Made by a program: the position numbers and the translations under genes. Shown one piece after another: positions 12,097 through 24,030 of a stretch of 64,000 nt of DNA. The notes beneath the pieces were generated by a model. That model was not told where the DNA came from. It made no database searches and saw nothing but the letters and a program-made list of their open reading frames with translations. Position 1 is the first letter of the stretch. Every line of letters begins with the position of its first letter. Source of the stretch: Zygnema cylindricum (Eukaryota; Streptophyta; Zygnematophyceae; Zygnematales; Zygnemataceae); assembly GCA_037447655.1 (NCBI GenBank), contig JBBHKE010002172.1, positions 62,001 through 126,000 of the forward strand. The letters run 5' to 3'.

Positions 12097-15000
12097 TTAC
12101 TGAGGATTAGATGGTCGACTGTTTGCAGCACTTACACGAGAACCCCACTCAAGAAGCTCCCGGCTTGTGTCATCCTTGTGAACAATGGCTTCAATGAAAC
12201 ACAAGTGGTCGGCTTTCTCTCCTTGTGCAACGGCAATAGCTTTAACAAGATCATCCTCTGTCTTTACCTGTGAGAAGACATCCTCCCAATGGTGCATTAA
12301 GTAAACAGTTCTCGTCTGGTTCAGCGTGCAGAAAGCATGATATTCATAAAGGGCAAAAGTACAGCAATAGCAAATGAACTTGATAAAGTGGACTTAAAAT
12401 AAAACGGTCACAAGCAAAACCAGTTTACTCGTTACTCTCGTAGTCAAACTAGGTAGTACAACCAAACTGACTTATTGTTATCGGAGAATGGTTATCATCA
12501 AGTGAGAAATCTTCAAAAGAATATGTACAGCGAATGAAAGAAAAAAGTCAAGAACTAACAGATATTGAAGTTAATAAAAAGGTAACATTGTGGTAAATTT
12601 GGAGAACGGTATGGCTATCGAGAGCTGGTATTGGTTACAAAAATTGTGGACTCCAGATGGTTGTCAAAAACATGAATGCAAATGTGAATATTGCAAAAAT
12701 CTCACAGACAGTTTCAACGCCAAACAATACTTACTATTAGCACTAATTATACATACATATCGCACGAGTCGTACCAAGATCCCACATTAGTATCATAAAA
12801 AGTAATAGGTGTAGCATTATCAGCATGAATGAAAATCAAATCATTGCTAGTAACGATCCGTTTTTACTAACCTTTTGTGTCCAACATTTCCCCTGACCGT
12901 TGGCAAAGCTTTCTATGACACCAGTATAGTCCCAGTTGTGGATAACGTTGTACGGACCGTCATGGATCTCCACTTCGATAGAGTACCCTCCATTATTGAT
13001 TAGAAAAATTATCGACCGCTGACCGTTCCGAATCATGGTTGTGACATCCTGGGCAGTCACCTGCTCCAATGCAAAAAGGAAAAAGAATCGAGCAGTTTAA
13101 AAAACATGAAAGACTAGGCTTTTGAATCTACGGTGCTGTACATCTGTCCTTTTAAGAAAAAAGAATCCATGGTGAGACAAAATTTATAAAACGCTGATGC
13201 ATGCGAAATAGTCGTTTGAAAATATTTTTTCCTATCACGCCAATGAAGCCAATGGGATCAAAAGAACGAATGCTATTAAACGCCTATGTTCCCATAACAC
13301 CGTTGAACTATCATCTGAGAAAACTGGACTCTCCTTCAGCGTTTTGATTTACTAATGTGAAAATACGTAGCGCCGATGCTCCGATATCACAATAATATCC
13401 GAGTTTGGAATTACAAGACGGTAAAATGTACGAAATTTTTGGTGGCTTTAGTTGGTCTCCATCGAACACACTGGACATCAACACATTGACATATTTGTTG
13501 GTGATTATTCGGTGATAAATTGGTGACATATTGGCGATAAATTGGTGATAAATTGTAGTGTTGGGTATCGAGGACCTTTTGCCGATATTCGATATATATC
13601 GAATTTCAGGTACCCGATAATCGATATATCGCTTCGATATATCGAAAACCAAATTATCGCGATATATTGGCGATATATCGTATCGCCGATATATTGAACC
13701 ATAAAAAAAATGAAAATTTTCATTTTTTCACCAGTACAAATATCCGCGATTTTCCGTAATGATGTACGAACCCATTTTGCAATATATATCGCAATAATTT
13801 ATGTTGGTCCCGGTACGATATATCGAGGAATCTGCTTGAATATCGAAATTATCGCGATATGAATTAACCCGATACCCAGCACTAATAAATTGGTAACAAA
13901 TTGTTGACAAATTGGTGATAAATTGGTGACAAATTGGTGACAAATTGGTGACAAATTGGTGACAAATTGGTGACAAATTGGTGACAAATTGGTGACAAAT
14001 TGGTGACAAATTGGTGATCAATTGGAGATTAATTGGTGATAAATTGGTGATAAATTGGTGATAAATTGGCGATAAATTGGTGATAAATTGGTGACAAATT
14101 GGAGATAAATTGGTGATAAATTGGTGATAAATTGGTGATAAATTGGCCATAAATTGCCGATAAATTGGTGACAAATTGGTAATAAATTGGTGACCCGTTA
14201 TCGATAGACTAGGGGTATTCCCACTTGCGCAAATCTAGAAGTTTTTACGGAATGTTACCCGATACTTGGTCAGCATCGGGTCAGAATCGGGCAACTTTTC
14301 CCGAATTTGACCAATATCGGACAACATTCTGTAAACATTCCCAGCATTGCGCTAAGGTGTGAATACCCTTAGTCACCTTATTTCCGCATAAGTTGCATTG
14401 GCTAATAGTAGAGGTCAGTGACAAATGTCACAATGCAACAGCGAAATAGAATACAATGCACAACTGTCAATAAAACCCAAATAAAATTGCAAAAACCAAC
14501 TAAATTTTAACTGCGGCAACCAACTAGTGAATGGACGGCTTTTAGATTTTTAGAAGTCAAGGTTGAGAAGAATCCAAAGATTAAGAAAGCATTATAGGTC
14601 TTCCTAAGGTTAAAAAGTAAGGGAACTTGCTTGGAAACTTCCGTCTCCGATACAGGCAATAATCCTCTTCTCCGGTTTTGCCTGAGCGTATCCGAGAGTG
14701 GCCCCCACCGACCAACCGATGGAGCCGTACTGCATTTGAAACTCGTATCTAATGGCGGGAGAGAGGAGGGGAGGAGGAGGAGAAGGGAAGGGGAGTGGAG
14801 GGAGAAGGGGAAGGAAAGGGGAAGGGGAAGAGGAAGGGGAAGGGAGAGGGAAAGAGAGCCCGGTGGGGAGGGAGAGGAGGCGTAGGAGGAAGGAGGGGGA
14901 GAAGGGAAGAGGAAGTTAACATTGAAGACATGCCGTCTACGTCAGCATTGGCTTTTACACTCACAAAGGAATTAAACTGAGGAAACACAGGAATCTTTGC

Positions 15001-18000
15001 TTGTTTTTTTTTGGAATGTTTTTTTTTTTTTAATGACTTCTTAATTTTTTCCGTTTTATCACATTCATTGAAATAGCAACCCGACAAATTTTCAAATTGC
15101 TTTTAAAATAAGCCTTCTCACCAATTCTCCCACATTACCGTATTCAGGCATAAACTTCTCAAATTCAATTAACTGTCGTCCTTAGTTTACATACAAGGAA
15201 TCTTATGTACTGTGTACTTAGCTCCAATCATTACACCGCCCATCGTTACTGGAGTTAATAACACTAATTCGGTCGCGACTTTTTTTTGCCAAAAATCACA
15301 AAATAGTGTTAACATCACTATCTAAGGACTGGGACTACAATTTGCCATGTTCCCTTGCACTAAATTAATTTTATAAATTCTAATTTCGCATTGGCACTAA
15401 TAAATCCTTAACTCTGATAACGATCCACCACCAGCAGTATTTTAGCAGTTCTCCCAATGCCAATCCCCATTATTCTGAGAGCTTTAAGTTTCAGGAGTTC
15501 TTCCATATCCCCACTCACCCGCATCCTTCTGGGAGTCTTAATTTTTGACAGTTAAACCACGAGTCGCCCGTTTCTGAAACAATGGTCGTGTCTCCACTCA
15601 GCATTCCCTGGAAGTTCACATAAGGAGGTATATTAAGTCAAGGAACAGGTAAAAAATGCTAAGAAACTATCCAGTCACCTAATCAGCAAACAGTTACATA
15701 CACGGTTTGTTTCCAAGTCTTTACAAGGATGTGTAGAAATCAATCAGGTATACATCTTGATAATAGAATGTTCAACTCATTCGAGTATCTTGTCTGGTCA
15801 CATCAAAGACAAAAAAACTTTCAAGGAATGACAAAGAGACCAACAGAAGTGAAGCTAACTGCGTTTTTACTTATCGTATTCCTTGTTTAGTCACATTTCA
15901 CACCACCAATAATTGTCATCAGTTGCATTGACTTACTGATGCTCAACCAGTGATCAAACAAAATAGTGGATCCATTCTTGACAAAGACACTCTTGCTATA
16001 TTTCACAATTCTCGACCCACACTAATGGTGGTAAGTGGCTCGAATTAAACAGAAAAGCTGATACTTTCAAAATATTTAGAAGGAATAAGCGCCACCAGAA
16101 AGAACTCACCTGAATATGGTGAAAAAGTATATTAGTACGAAGAGGTTCCAGGGCGTTGCTAGATGGAGGCTGTCCGGGTGGGATAAACATTCGCTTATAA
16201 TTATCATAAGCTGTAGAATTGGCCTTCACACATTTGGACAATCCTTCCAAGAAATCAGCCATCAATACACATCCATACGTCTCAGCTCCACCAATTGTGA
16301 CTCGATCCATTTCCACAAGCACCATATTTTCCTTTTTTATCAAAAGAGAATATCCGACTGTACTGTAATCATTAAACACAGGACCTGCGAAAAGATACGC
16401 ATCGGACGATTCAATTATTTCGAGAGCAAAAGGTGTCGATACGGCACCCCAATATGTGCCAATAAAACGGGGGTGTGTTTCCGGCACTTGTCCTTTAGCA
16501 GCTGGCATCACTGCTACTGGATACTGACTGGCATCTGCGAGCGTCACAAATGCCGATCCTGCATGGGAAGCCCGAAGCTGGCTGCCGGCCACCAGAGTGG
16601 GCTTTGAGGCCGCATTCAAAAACTTGGATGCTGCATCAAGAGCCGCTTCGAGACTTCTGGGATTGCTTGACCTACCGTACAAGTGTGTACAAGAAAGTGA
16701 GCGTTAGAGAGGTGACATGGACAATGAACGACAATATGGACTGCGCCATACAATGAACGATGCCGTGTTGAGGCGGTATAATGTTTCAAGGCACAGTAGA
16801 GAGAAAATAATGTATATCCACCATCATCAAACATCATCACCATCATCGACACATCACCATGGCTCATCACCAACATCACCACCATCGTCACCATCATCGA
16901 CACATCACCATGGCTCATCACCAACATCACCACCATCGTCACCATCATCACCATCACCACCACCACCATCACCACCACCATCAACCTCATCACCATCGCC
17001 ACCAACATCACCAACATCACCACCATCACCACCACCATCAACCTCATCACCATTGCCACCAACATTGTTGACGTACGTGAAACGTGCGGATCGATACCCG
17101 GATTTGTGGTAATACCCACAGTAAAACCTAATAAAATTGGACCCGCCAGTCTCAACATCTGAGCTGGTGGCACAATGGTTAGTGCATTCACAGCTTAAGT
17201 GAAAGGTCCCAGGTTCAAATCCTGGCCGGCTCATCATTCCCTTTATTGGGATCGTCCCTTCTATCCCTCGATTCCACGAATCTCAACATAGTATCTCGAT
17301 TCCACGAATCTTAACATAGTATCAAAGCCAGGGGGACTAGGTTACAAGTGGACATTATGACCGGCTACCTCTCGAGGGGGGGTGTTGACGTACGTGAAAC
17401 ATGCCGATCGATAACCGGATTTGTGGTAATACCCACAGTAAAACCTGGCACAGTGGTTAGTGCATTCACAGCTTAAGTGAAAGGTCCCAAGTTCACATCA
17501 TTCCTTTTATTGGGATCGTCCCTTCTATCCCTCGATTCTACGAATCTTAACAAACATCACCAACATCACCACAATCACCACCACCATCATCGACATCATC
17601 ACCATCGCCACCAACATCACCAACATCACCACCATTACCACCACCACCTCCAACATCACCATCATCACCATCATCACCACCATCACCACCATCACCACCA
17701 CCACTATCGACATCATCACAGTCGCCACCAACATCACCACCATCATCAACATCATCATCACCACCATCATCGACATCATCGCCATCGGCACCAACATCAC
17801 TATCATCACCACCATCATCGACAACCTCACCATCACCACCAACATCACCACCATCATCACCATCATCACCACCATCGTCACCATTATCGACACTATCAAC
17901 ATTGCAACCTATATCACCAACATCACCACCATCGTCGGCATCATCACCATCATCATCATCGACATCATCACCATCACGGCCAACATCACCATCCCCACCA

Positions 18001-21000
18001 CCATCACCACCACCATCGCCAACATCACCCTGAAATTTCATTGTCCAATAGAAGCAGAATCAACATCGCACGACTGCCTAACAAAATAAGAGTTACTAAT
18101 AGCACTATCAGCGGGGCTCAAATTTTCTCACCTTGGCACCAGTGCGTAGGGGACCGGCGATTTGGCGAAGCTGGGGTGAGTGCTACCCGCCAAATTGCAG
18201 CTCACACTGAGATAAACAGGGCGACACTGAAGAAGAGCCTGAGCCACGGCACGATCTACCTTCTCATTGGCGTGCTCCAGGTCGCTGATCACCATCTGCC
18301 ACCATCCAAGGGTCACGACTCACAACCAGGTTCACCATTTTAGCAACGCTTTTATCCAATTTCACCTTCTGATTGGAGACTGCCAATCAGTTTCCTTCGT
18401 AGCTGTCAGATTAGTAATCCGACAGGTGCGCATGGAGAAAAATAAGTTGAAGGGCCAAGAAAAAAATAATCGTTAATAACAATATAATTCTTTTAAAAAC
18501 TGTTGGTTAAGGCAGCAAGTGCGACAGCTTGGGCGATAGAACAGGAGTTGAAAGTAGACTGAGATTGTAAATTGGTGGCACTGCCCGGAGATTTGGCTGG
18601 AGGATCAACAATTTTTGACTGATTTCGAGGGAACATTGTAAAAGGCTTCCTTGGGTATGCTAAAAATGTTTGATTGTTTTCAGTGGAAGGATCCGGGGAA
18701 TCTCTAGACTTCGGTTCCATGACCGGCAAAAGGCTTTCCAGGATTTACTTCAGGTAGGTGTACAGGACTAATAGATTGATATTATGAGCACTGCCTGATT
18801 GATTTATGTTTACAACTGTGCTGAGAATGTGAGTCCACATCAATTCATGAGTAGTTTGGATTATACAAGATTCCAACCATGTTCATAATGTAAACCCACA
18901 GTAAGTCATACTAACTGTGAATCTCCATAGTGATTAAGATGCACATAATCCACATGAATAATGGTGTATGCTATTGACATGAATACAATTGAACACCCTT
19001 AAAGCCCTCCTATACCATCCTCCAACTTCAAAATACTTCGGTTCACTACTGTTGGTTGACAACAGGTAATAAATGTACTCAACATGAACCCGAAGGTATC
19101 TACACCCATAACAGGAAATAAAAGTCAAATCTACCTCTGAATCGAGGATAAAAACATTCAACCGAAAATGCAAAAGAAGTGTGACAATTGTAAAGTAGAC
19201 TGACAAAGAACAAGCTAAGAATGTGGACTAAAGAATTTCCCACCCAATTCAATGTTGACCAGCACCCATTTTAGTAGACGGATAAATCTATCAACATATC
19301 TGTCATTCAGCAATTCAACCATTCATTCAAGTCACCCACACAGCATTCCCTCTCTCCACCTCCCTTTCCTAGCTTCTCACCTGGTCGCATGTAACTTCCT
19401 GGAAGCAGCGGAGCTCCTGGCCAAAGTCGGGCTCCCCTATAGTGTGGTGGAGGATACGGCTGGTACCATAATCATTACTATTGGGACCCCCTACCAGACA
19501 GATCACAGGGAGCCTCTCACTGCAGGGAAAGAGTGGGAGAGTGGCGCATTGATGAGGGTTAAATAGCGGGATTGAGGAAAAAGAAGAGCAAGAAATTCGA
19601 GGAGAAGACTCAAGAGAAGAGCGACAGTGCTAATGCTTAAAAAAACAATAAATCGTTTACCTCGAAAACGTGATACCAATTTATTTCCCAGCCAATCACA
19701 ATCCATATTCTTCAGGAATTAACTCAATAGCATCCACAAATTTCCCAATAGCCACGAGTCACATAGTACCTGTAGGCTCCAGCTATGGCATTGATGATAC
19801 TGAGACCTCCTACAGTGAAGGTCACCACGCAACAGGCAACACCCTGGGAAGAAAAATATGTAAAAAGCAAATTAATGGAAATGTAATATATGTAGTAAAA
19901 TGGGGCAAAAGCTTCCTAGAGCAACAATTGTTCGAGTCACCAGAATTTTAAGGACAACACATCCTACTACATTTGTGTTGTTAAATGTTTGAGCCAGAAC
20001 GTAGTTCATTTCCTTTCTTATTTCTTTCTATTTTCTTTGTCCCATGCTTTACATATTTATTTCTCTTTCCATTTCCTTTCCATCTCTTTCCTTTTCCTTT
20101 TCCTTTTCCTTCCATTTTTGTCTGTTTTGTTTCAACATTGGAATGTGTTCCATGGCAAAACATTTTTGATGGAAATGAAACATCACTGATTAAAATATTT
20201 ATGTGTTTTTTATTAAGTGATATGTCAAATGTTTCAATGATATTTGTGAATTTGGGTGACGGAAACAATCTTGAAGACATGATTTCAAGGAAACTGGGAT
20301 AATTTTTTAAATATGCTTTCCAATAACATCAAATATCCAATAATTAGTGGGAAAAATCAAAAAGTTTCAAAATTACAAATAAACGAACAAAAATGTCAAA
20401 AATATGCCTGAAAAAATCCACAAAGGACCAACAGCAATGCGCCGACGATCATGTGAGCCGAGGTTAAGCGAAATCTAAAATTTTCATTGCATCTGTCTTT
20501 TCAGAGAAAAAAAAACGACAAATGTCCACATGACGATCAACCTACGATAGATTTGGGCATTCCAAGCGTTTATTACCCTTCCACAATCAGTATGGAATAT
20601 AACAGGCCTTTGATGATTTTTTCCGGTGGATTTTTTTGGATCACCGGGATACCCAACATGAGCTGCTGACTTAGTGAATTATTGCTGTGGACACTTTATT
20701 AGAATTAACTACTCTAATTTATGTTTTGTAACGCGGGTCCCTTAAAACTACTGTTATTGACACTAATTCATGAGTTTGGGTCAAGAATACACTCACTCAA
20801 ATTAGAGTGATTAACTATGATAGTGATGGCCATTATAGTTTATGGTGGGTGCTTGAGGTTCTCCAGATGCAGACAACAATCATGGATGTCAGAGATGCAA
20901 TGTTTTTGAGTCGACTACTCTTAAAACCAGCACAAATTGGCTAAGTCTCATGTTTATTGGTCACGTTTCAAAAGAAAAATAGTATAAAAGACCAGATTTC

Positions 21001-22631
21001 CAATCTTTGATCACAGCTCTGGAGGTTGACGTCAGATATCACATTTTAAAATCCAACCTTTCATTGCAAAATTTTAGATCAATGGCTTATCTCTATTTGA
21101 TGTCCAGACTTTTAAATGTATATCCAATGTCCAATCCCTATTTTTTTCTGTCTCTATGCCAAATCTCAAATATTCATGACCTAGATTGCGTGCTACTTTT
21201 CATGCCCAGTGCCCGATTCTACGTTCCGTGACTTATACCAAATTTGAAGTCTAGCTTCCAACAATCAACATTGTCAAACTGAAATTTTGACTGCCATGAT
21301 GTCCAATGTCTAATATCAGATTTGATGACCAAAACTCCCAGCCACAACAAAAAAAAAAAAAAAAATTGATGCCGAGAAGGAAATTTGCCAATCCGGCACT
21401 AGAAATTTGTGGCAAATGACAACATTACATGTCCAATGAACATTGTAAGTCGCATGACCGATCTCCCTATATATGCCTTCTTCCATGTTACATTATTGCT
21501 AACCAATGATTGATAGACACAATGTCAAAGTACCAGCAACACTAAATACTTACTGTTAATTATCAGCCACAAAAGGTTGTGTTCTAAGGTCAATTGTTCA
21601 AAGTCCACTTCCCAACCTCTTGTAATTTTCCAATCAACGTCACCATCCCAACATCATGGAGTCTTCTAATTGGTCCAAACGAAGCTCATGCAGGTGGCGA
21701 AAGATTTTCATGTTTTTCATTTGAATCATTTTTCAAGTGTTTTTGGAGTTTGTTTGCAACGAAAATTCGCATCATTTTCACACGATATTGTAAGAAAGAT
21801 GGATAATCCATCGCGAATTACGCATTAAAGGATTCATTGTAGGACAAGTGAGCATTTTAGAAATATTTCCTATTCATCCGATATAGCGCAAATAAGACCT
21901 AATGTTAAAGGCAAATTGATCAATTTTGTATTTCGATTTGTACCAACGTCGGAGCCAACAAACAAAAAACATTTATTTGTTTCAATTTAACAGATGTAAT
22001 ACCAGAATTCCGTATCGAAATCCACCCTCCCTTAAAAAAATACTCCATTAGAACGGAAAACCCTTCGTTTCCGCAAAAAGTTAGCGTTCCCGCGAGAACT
22101 TTCATCCCAAACCAACAATTCGACCAATAGAATCTTGTTATTCTCTATCACTGCTACATAGAACACCGAAACGAAGAGCTCTCCTTTCCAGCGGAGTACA
22201 CTCCGTACGAAGTACGAAGTACGGACTACCCTTACCTTCGCTCGCGCGTATCCGTCCGCGGCGTATCCCGCATTGAGTTCATTGCAGCAGCTGATCATCT
22301 TCAGGCCGGGTTCCGATATTAGCTGCAAGCGACACGTGGAAAAAATCGACATGAATCATGATCTTTGGCGTCCAGTAGCAAGCATACAAGTGCCAGCTGG
22401 ACCGTTGGAGCAATACTATTTTATGCTTGGATCATTCCATCATGAAAGCGCGAATCGTCCATCCGATTAATTCGTCCATCGTCCATTCGTTTAATTTTGA
22501 TCGACTTCCGGAAAATGCGGTATGAGCACCTGGTCGAGCAGCACGAGGTTGTAGTCGCCCGGCACTCCGAAAAAGTGTCGCACGCCAACCTCCACGAGGC
22601 GCGACGCGATGTGTTGCCCAAGAGTACGCAT
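12097..22631 (-). CDS. PDC: Pyruvate decarboxylase (plant type), complete
   Basis: Thiamine-diphosphate enzyme converting pyruvate to acetaldehyde and CO2, the entry step of ethanol fermentation in the cytosol. Ten minus-strand exons: 22631-22530, 22322-22236, 19843-19770, 19519-19381, 18295-18132, 16656-16110, 15607-15519, 14748-14631, 13060-12872, 12267-12097. They sum to exactly 560 codons (559 residues), all in phase. Visible residues: catalytic Glu49 in [18 protein letters not shown], the His pair 112-113 in ILHHTIG, the ThDP motif GDGS (435-438) through to NN (462-463), and Glu469 in [15 protein letters not shown]. The C-terminus [20 protein letters not shown] is plant-like. The start is ATG in GCCGCGATGC. 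The protein lacks the 30-60 residue N-terminal extension of flowering-plant enzymes and so resembles bacterial length. Intron 8 (14630-13061) begins GC rather than GT. Introns total about 8.9 kb and are repeat-rich. Confidence 0.95.
13496..14212. repeat. 11-bp minisatellite (ATTGGTGAYAA)n in PDC intron 8
   Basis: About 34 copies of an 11-bp unit ATTGGTGATAA or ATTGGTGACAA. The array is split by a hAT-like MITE at 13556-13884: about five copies lie to its left and roughly 29 to its right. Runs of identical ACAA-type units next to ATAA-type units suggest local expansion. Confidence 0.93.
13556..13884. mobile_element. hAT-like MITE, 329 bp, inside the minisatellite
   Basis: Ends are TAGTGTTGGGTATCG and CGATACCCAGCACTA. 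The flanking 8 bp are identical (ATAAATTG at 13548-13555 and 13885-13892). Ends and CGATATATCG-rich interior match the family at 3497-4392. It has no coding capacity. Confidence 0.85.
14756..14905 (-). repeat. Extended polypyrimidine tract before PDC exon 8
   Basis: About 150 bp of GGGAGG/GGAAGGGG on the plus strand, so an almost pure C/T tract on the coding strand. It ends at the TAG acceptor at 14749. Its position suggests it acts as a greatly extended polypyrimidine tract for exon 8. It also has many G runs on the template strand. Confidence 0.75.
17066..17552 (+). mobile_element. Miniature LTR retroelement (TRIM-like), 487 bp
   Basis: Direct terminal repeats start TGTTGACGTACGTGAAAC and end CGAATCTTAACA: left copy 17066-17316 (including a 28-bp internal tandem duplication), right copy 17383-17552. 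The left LTR is followed at once by TAGTATCAAAGC, 10 of 12 matching the common tRNA-iMet primer site TGGTATCAGAGC. The right LTR is preceded by the polypurine tract GAGGGGGGG. The internal region is only 66 bp. Flanks carry a 5-bp duplication AACAT (17061-17065 and 17553-17557), though the surrounding array also contains AACAT. There is no coding capacity, so it would depend on another element's proteins. The LTR contains a tRNA-like module. Confidence 0.8.
17161..17232 (+). ncRNA. tRNA-like cloverleaf within an LTR (CTT anticodon position)
   Basis: The 72 bases fold as a canonical tRNA: 7-bp acceptor stem GAGCTGG/CCGGCTC (one G-T pair), D-arm GCAC/GTGC with loop AATGGTTA, anticodon stem TTCAC/GTGAA with loop AGCTTAA (CTT in anticodon position), 5-base variable region, T-arm CCAGG/CCTGG with loop TTCAAAT. 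Box A-like TGGCACAATGG and box B-like GGTTCAAATCC could support Pol III. It lacks the near-universal T33 (G instead), so a working tRNA-Lys is doubtful. The right LTR has a truncated copy from 17446 in which the D-arm and anticodon arm survive but the T-arm is broken. Confidence 0.6.
20681..20860. repeat. Dispersed repeat copy in PDC intron 2
   Basis: Shares TTAGTGAATTATTGC, TTAGAATTAACTACTCT and TTTGGGTCAAGA-type words with the AFG1 intron 4 block at 6900-7240, showing a common dispersed element. The rest of this 2.4-kb intron (19844-22235) is AT-rich, with a CTTTTC-rich run at about 20075-20110 and nothing else recognisable. Confidence 0.45.
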
Positions 22632-24030
22632 CGCGGCCAATACGACCACGTGTCCTGCACGTGTGAATGTGAGAAATATGATTTTGTTTTAAGGTCCGTC
22701 TTTTTTTTACAATTTGATGCGCCGCGGTTTCGAGTCTTTCTACTGGGGAGCTGGTTGGAGCTTTCGAGGAAGGTGCAGTTGACATTTGGCGAGATATTAT
22801 AGGTCGTTGCGGACGGCAACCTTCGTCCCCAGTGGTCAACGGAACAAAAAATTCTGAAGAACGAACGGACAAGATTTGACGACGTAAAGGACAGGTGACG
22901 TGAACGTCTAACAGTTGCAGTACACGTCAGGTACCACGACATGGTACAAAGTCCTGTTCTGCTACAAGATATTTCGCGTCCGCTGAACGCTTGACAGCCT
23001 TTTTAGTGTACGTCCTGACGACGTGGCCAAAAAGATATTTCAAGTCACGCCAAAATAATGTTTTCAAACGGTAAGTGTCGCCAAAAATTGACGTGTCAAG
23101 CCACGTCACGCCACGTCTCGCTACGTCACACTAAGAGACGTCGTGAAAACGATTTTTTTTCTCCTGTGAGCGTATGGCGTCCATCTGCTTCTGGGGGAGA
23201 GGAAAAAAACTTGTCACTTAAAATAGTGACTTACGTAGACGTGTACCAAACATTGTGACAGATGAAGTGGTACACAAAATGAGGCGAAACTTCCACCCGG
23301 CTGCAATTTGAGGCGGTTTCTCCCCACGCTGTATAACTTTTGTGACTTCGTAATGTCCGTACGCCACATTGTCGACGTGTCGAAATCTTAAAAAACCTTT
23401 CGCTGTCGCACAGAAATGCGGTTTTTTATTTTTTTTTCCCACTTGCCGACAGGTGGCCAATTTTTTATACGCCGAATGTGTGAAGACACGTGTGTTTGAG
23501 AGAGACGGCCCTTGTACGGAAATCAGCGCACGAAAAACAGTACGCACAAGCTGGAGACGTGCAGTGTTTTTTTTTGAGTACTCTGCGCACAAAAATTGTA
23601 AAAAAGTTCTGACACGTGCGACAGCATCTTTCTATTCGCTTACCTTTTCGGACTATATTTAAAATCACCTCGCGAGGTGATTTGAAATAAAGTTTTATCA
23701 TGTGATGGAAGGACGCGAATATGGGTCGAAATGCGCTAAACGACAAAATGCATCGCGCTAGACGACATACTACTGTAAATATAAAGTTTCACGGTAATGC
23801 AACTTGTACGGTGATCATTTCTCTTTTTTGGTACGGCCGCTGATTTTCTCGTTTTTTTCGTAGGAAAACGACACGAAATAACTGTAACTTTAGCACATGC
23901 GAAAGTACCCTAAGTGTCGCCAAAAATTGACGCGTCAAGCCACGTCACGTCACGTCTCGCGACGTCACACTAAGAGACGTCGTGAAAACGAATTTTTTTT
24001 CTATTGTGAGCGTATGGCGTCCATCAGCTT
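22632..24030. other. PDC upstream region, no gene recognised
   Basis: Contains the presumed PDC promoter and 5' UTR. A pyrimidine-rich acceptor-like CAG lies 32 bases before the start codon, so a 5' UTR intron is possible. ACGTC/ACGTG words are dense from about 22870 to 23150. Two direct repeats are listed separately. No gene was recognised. Confidence 0.5.
23072..23204. repeat. ACGTC-rich direct repeat, copy 1
   Basis: About 133 bp beginning TAAGTGTCGCCAAAAATTGA and ending CTTCTGGGGGAGAGGAA. It matches 23911-24044 at roughly nine of ten bases and in the same orientation. The first half holds six ACGTC/ACGTG cores in 60 bp, the core recognised by plant bZIP factors. The two copies are 706 bp apart, which resembles terminal repeats of a small element. 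However, no primer site or target duplication was found. Confidence 0.75.

Larger units (their letters stand above)
16821..18025. repeat. CAC/ATC trinucleotide-like array in PDC intron 5
   Basis: Two blocks (16821-17065 and 17553-18025) of degenerate CACCATCATCACCAACATCAC repeats lie within one intron. Higher-order units (ACATCACCATGGCTCATCACCA) are tandemly duplicated near 16851-16930. The array is interrupted exactly by the miniature LTR element at 17066-17552. His-, Ser/Pro- and Met/Val-rich frames here are repeat artefacts. Confidence 0.92.

Noticed and set aside
13728-14174. Frame encoding repeated NLSPICHQF-type peptides
   Set aside because: An 11-bp minisatellite read in three frames gives a regular peptide by itself; it lies in an intron of a well-supported gene on the same strand.
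17477-18343. 288-codon His-rich open frame
   Set aside because: It runs through the CAC/ATC array, the right LTR and into a decarboxylase exon on the opposite strand; composition is dictated by the repeat.
22662-22872. Upstream exon MSTAPSSKAPTSS... for pyruvate decarboxylase
   Set aside because: Its only good donor is phase 0 while the acceptor-like CAG ahead of the next exon needs one base; joining in the other frame creates a TGA. Kept only as possible 5' UTR.
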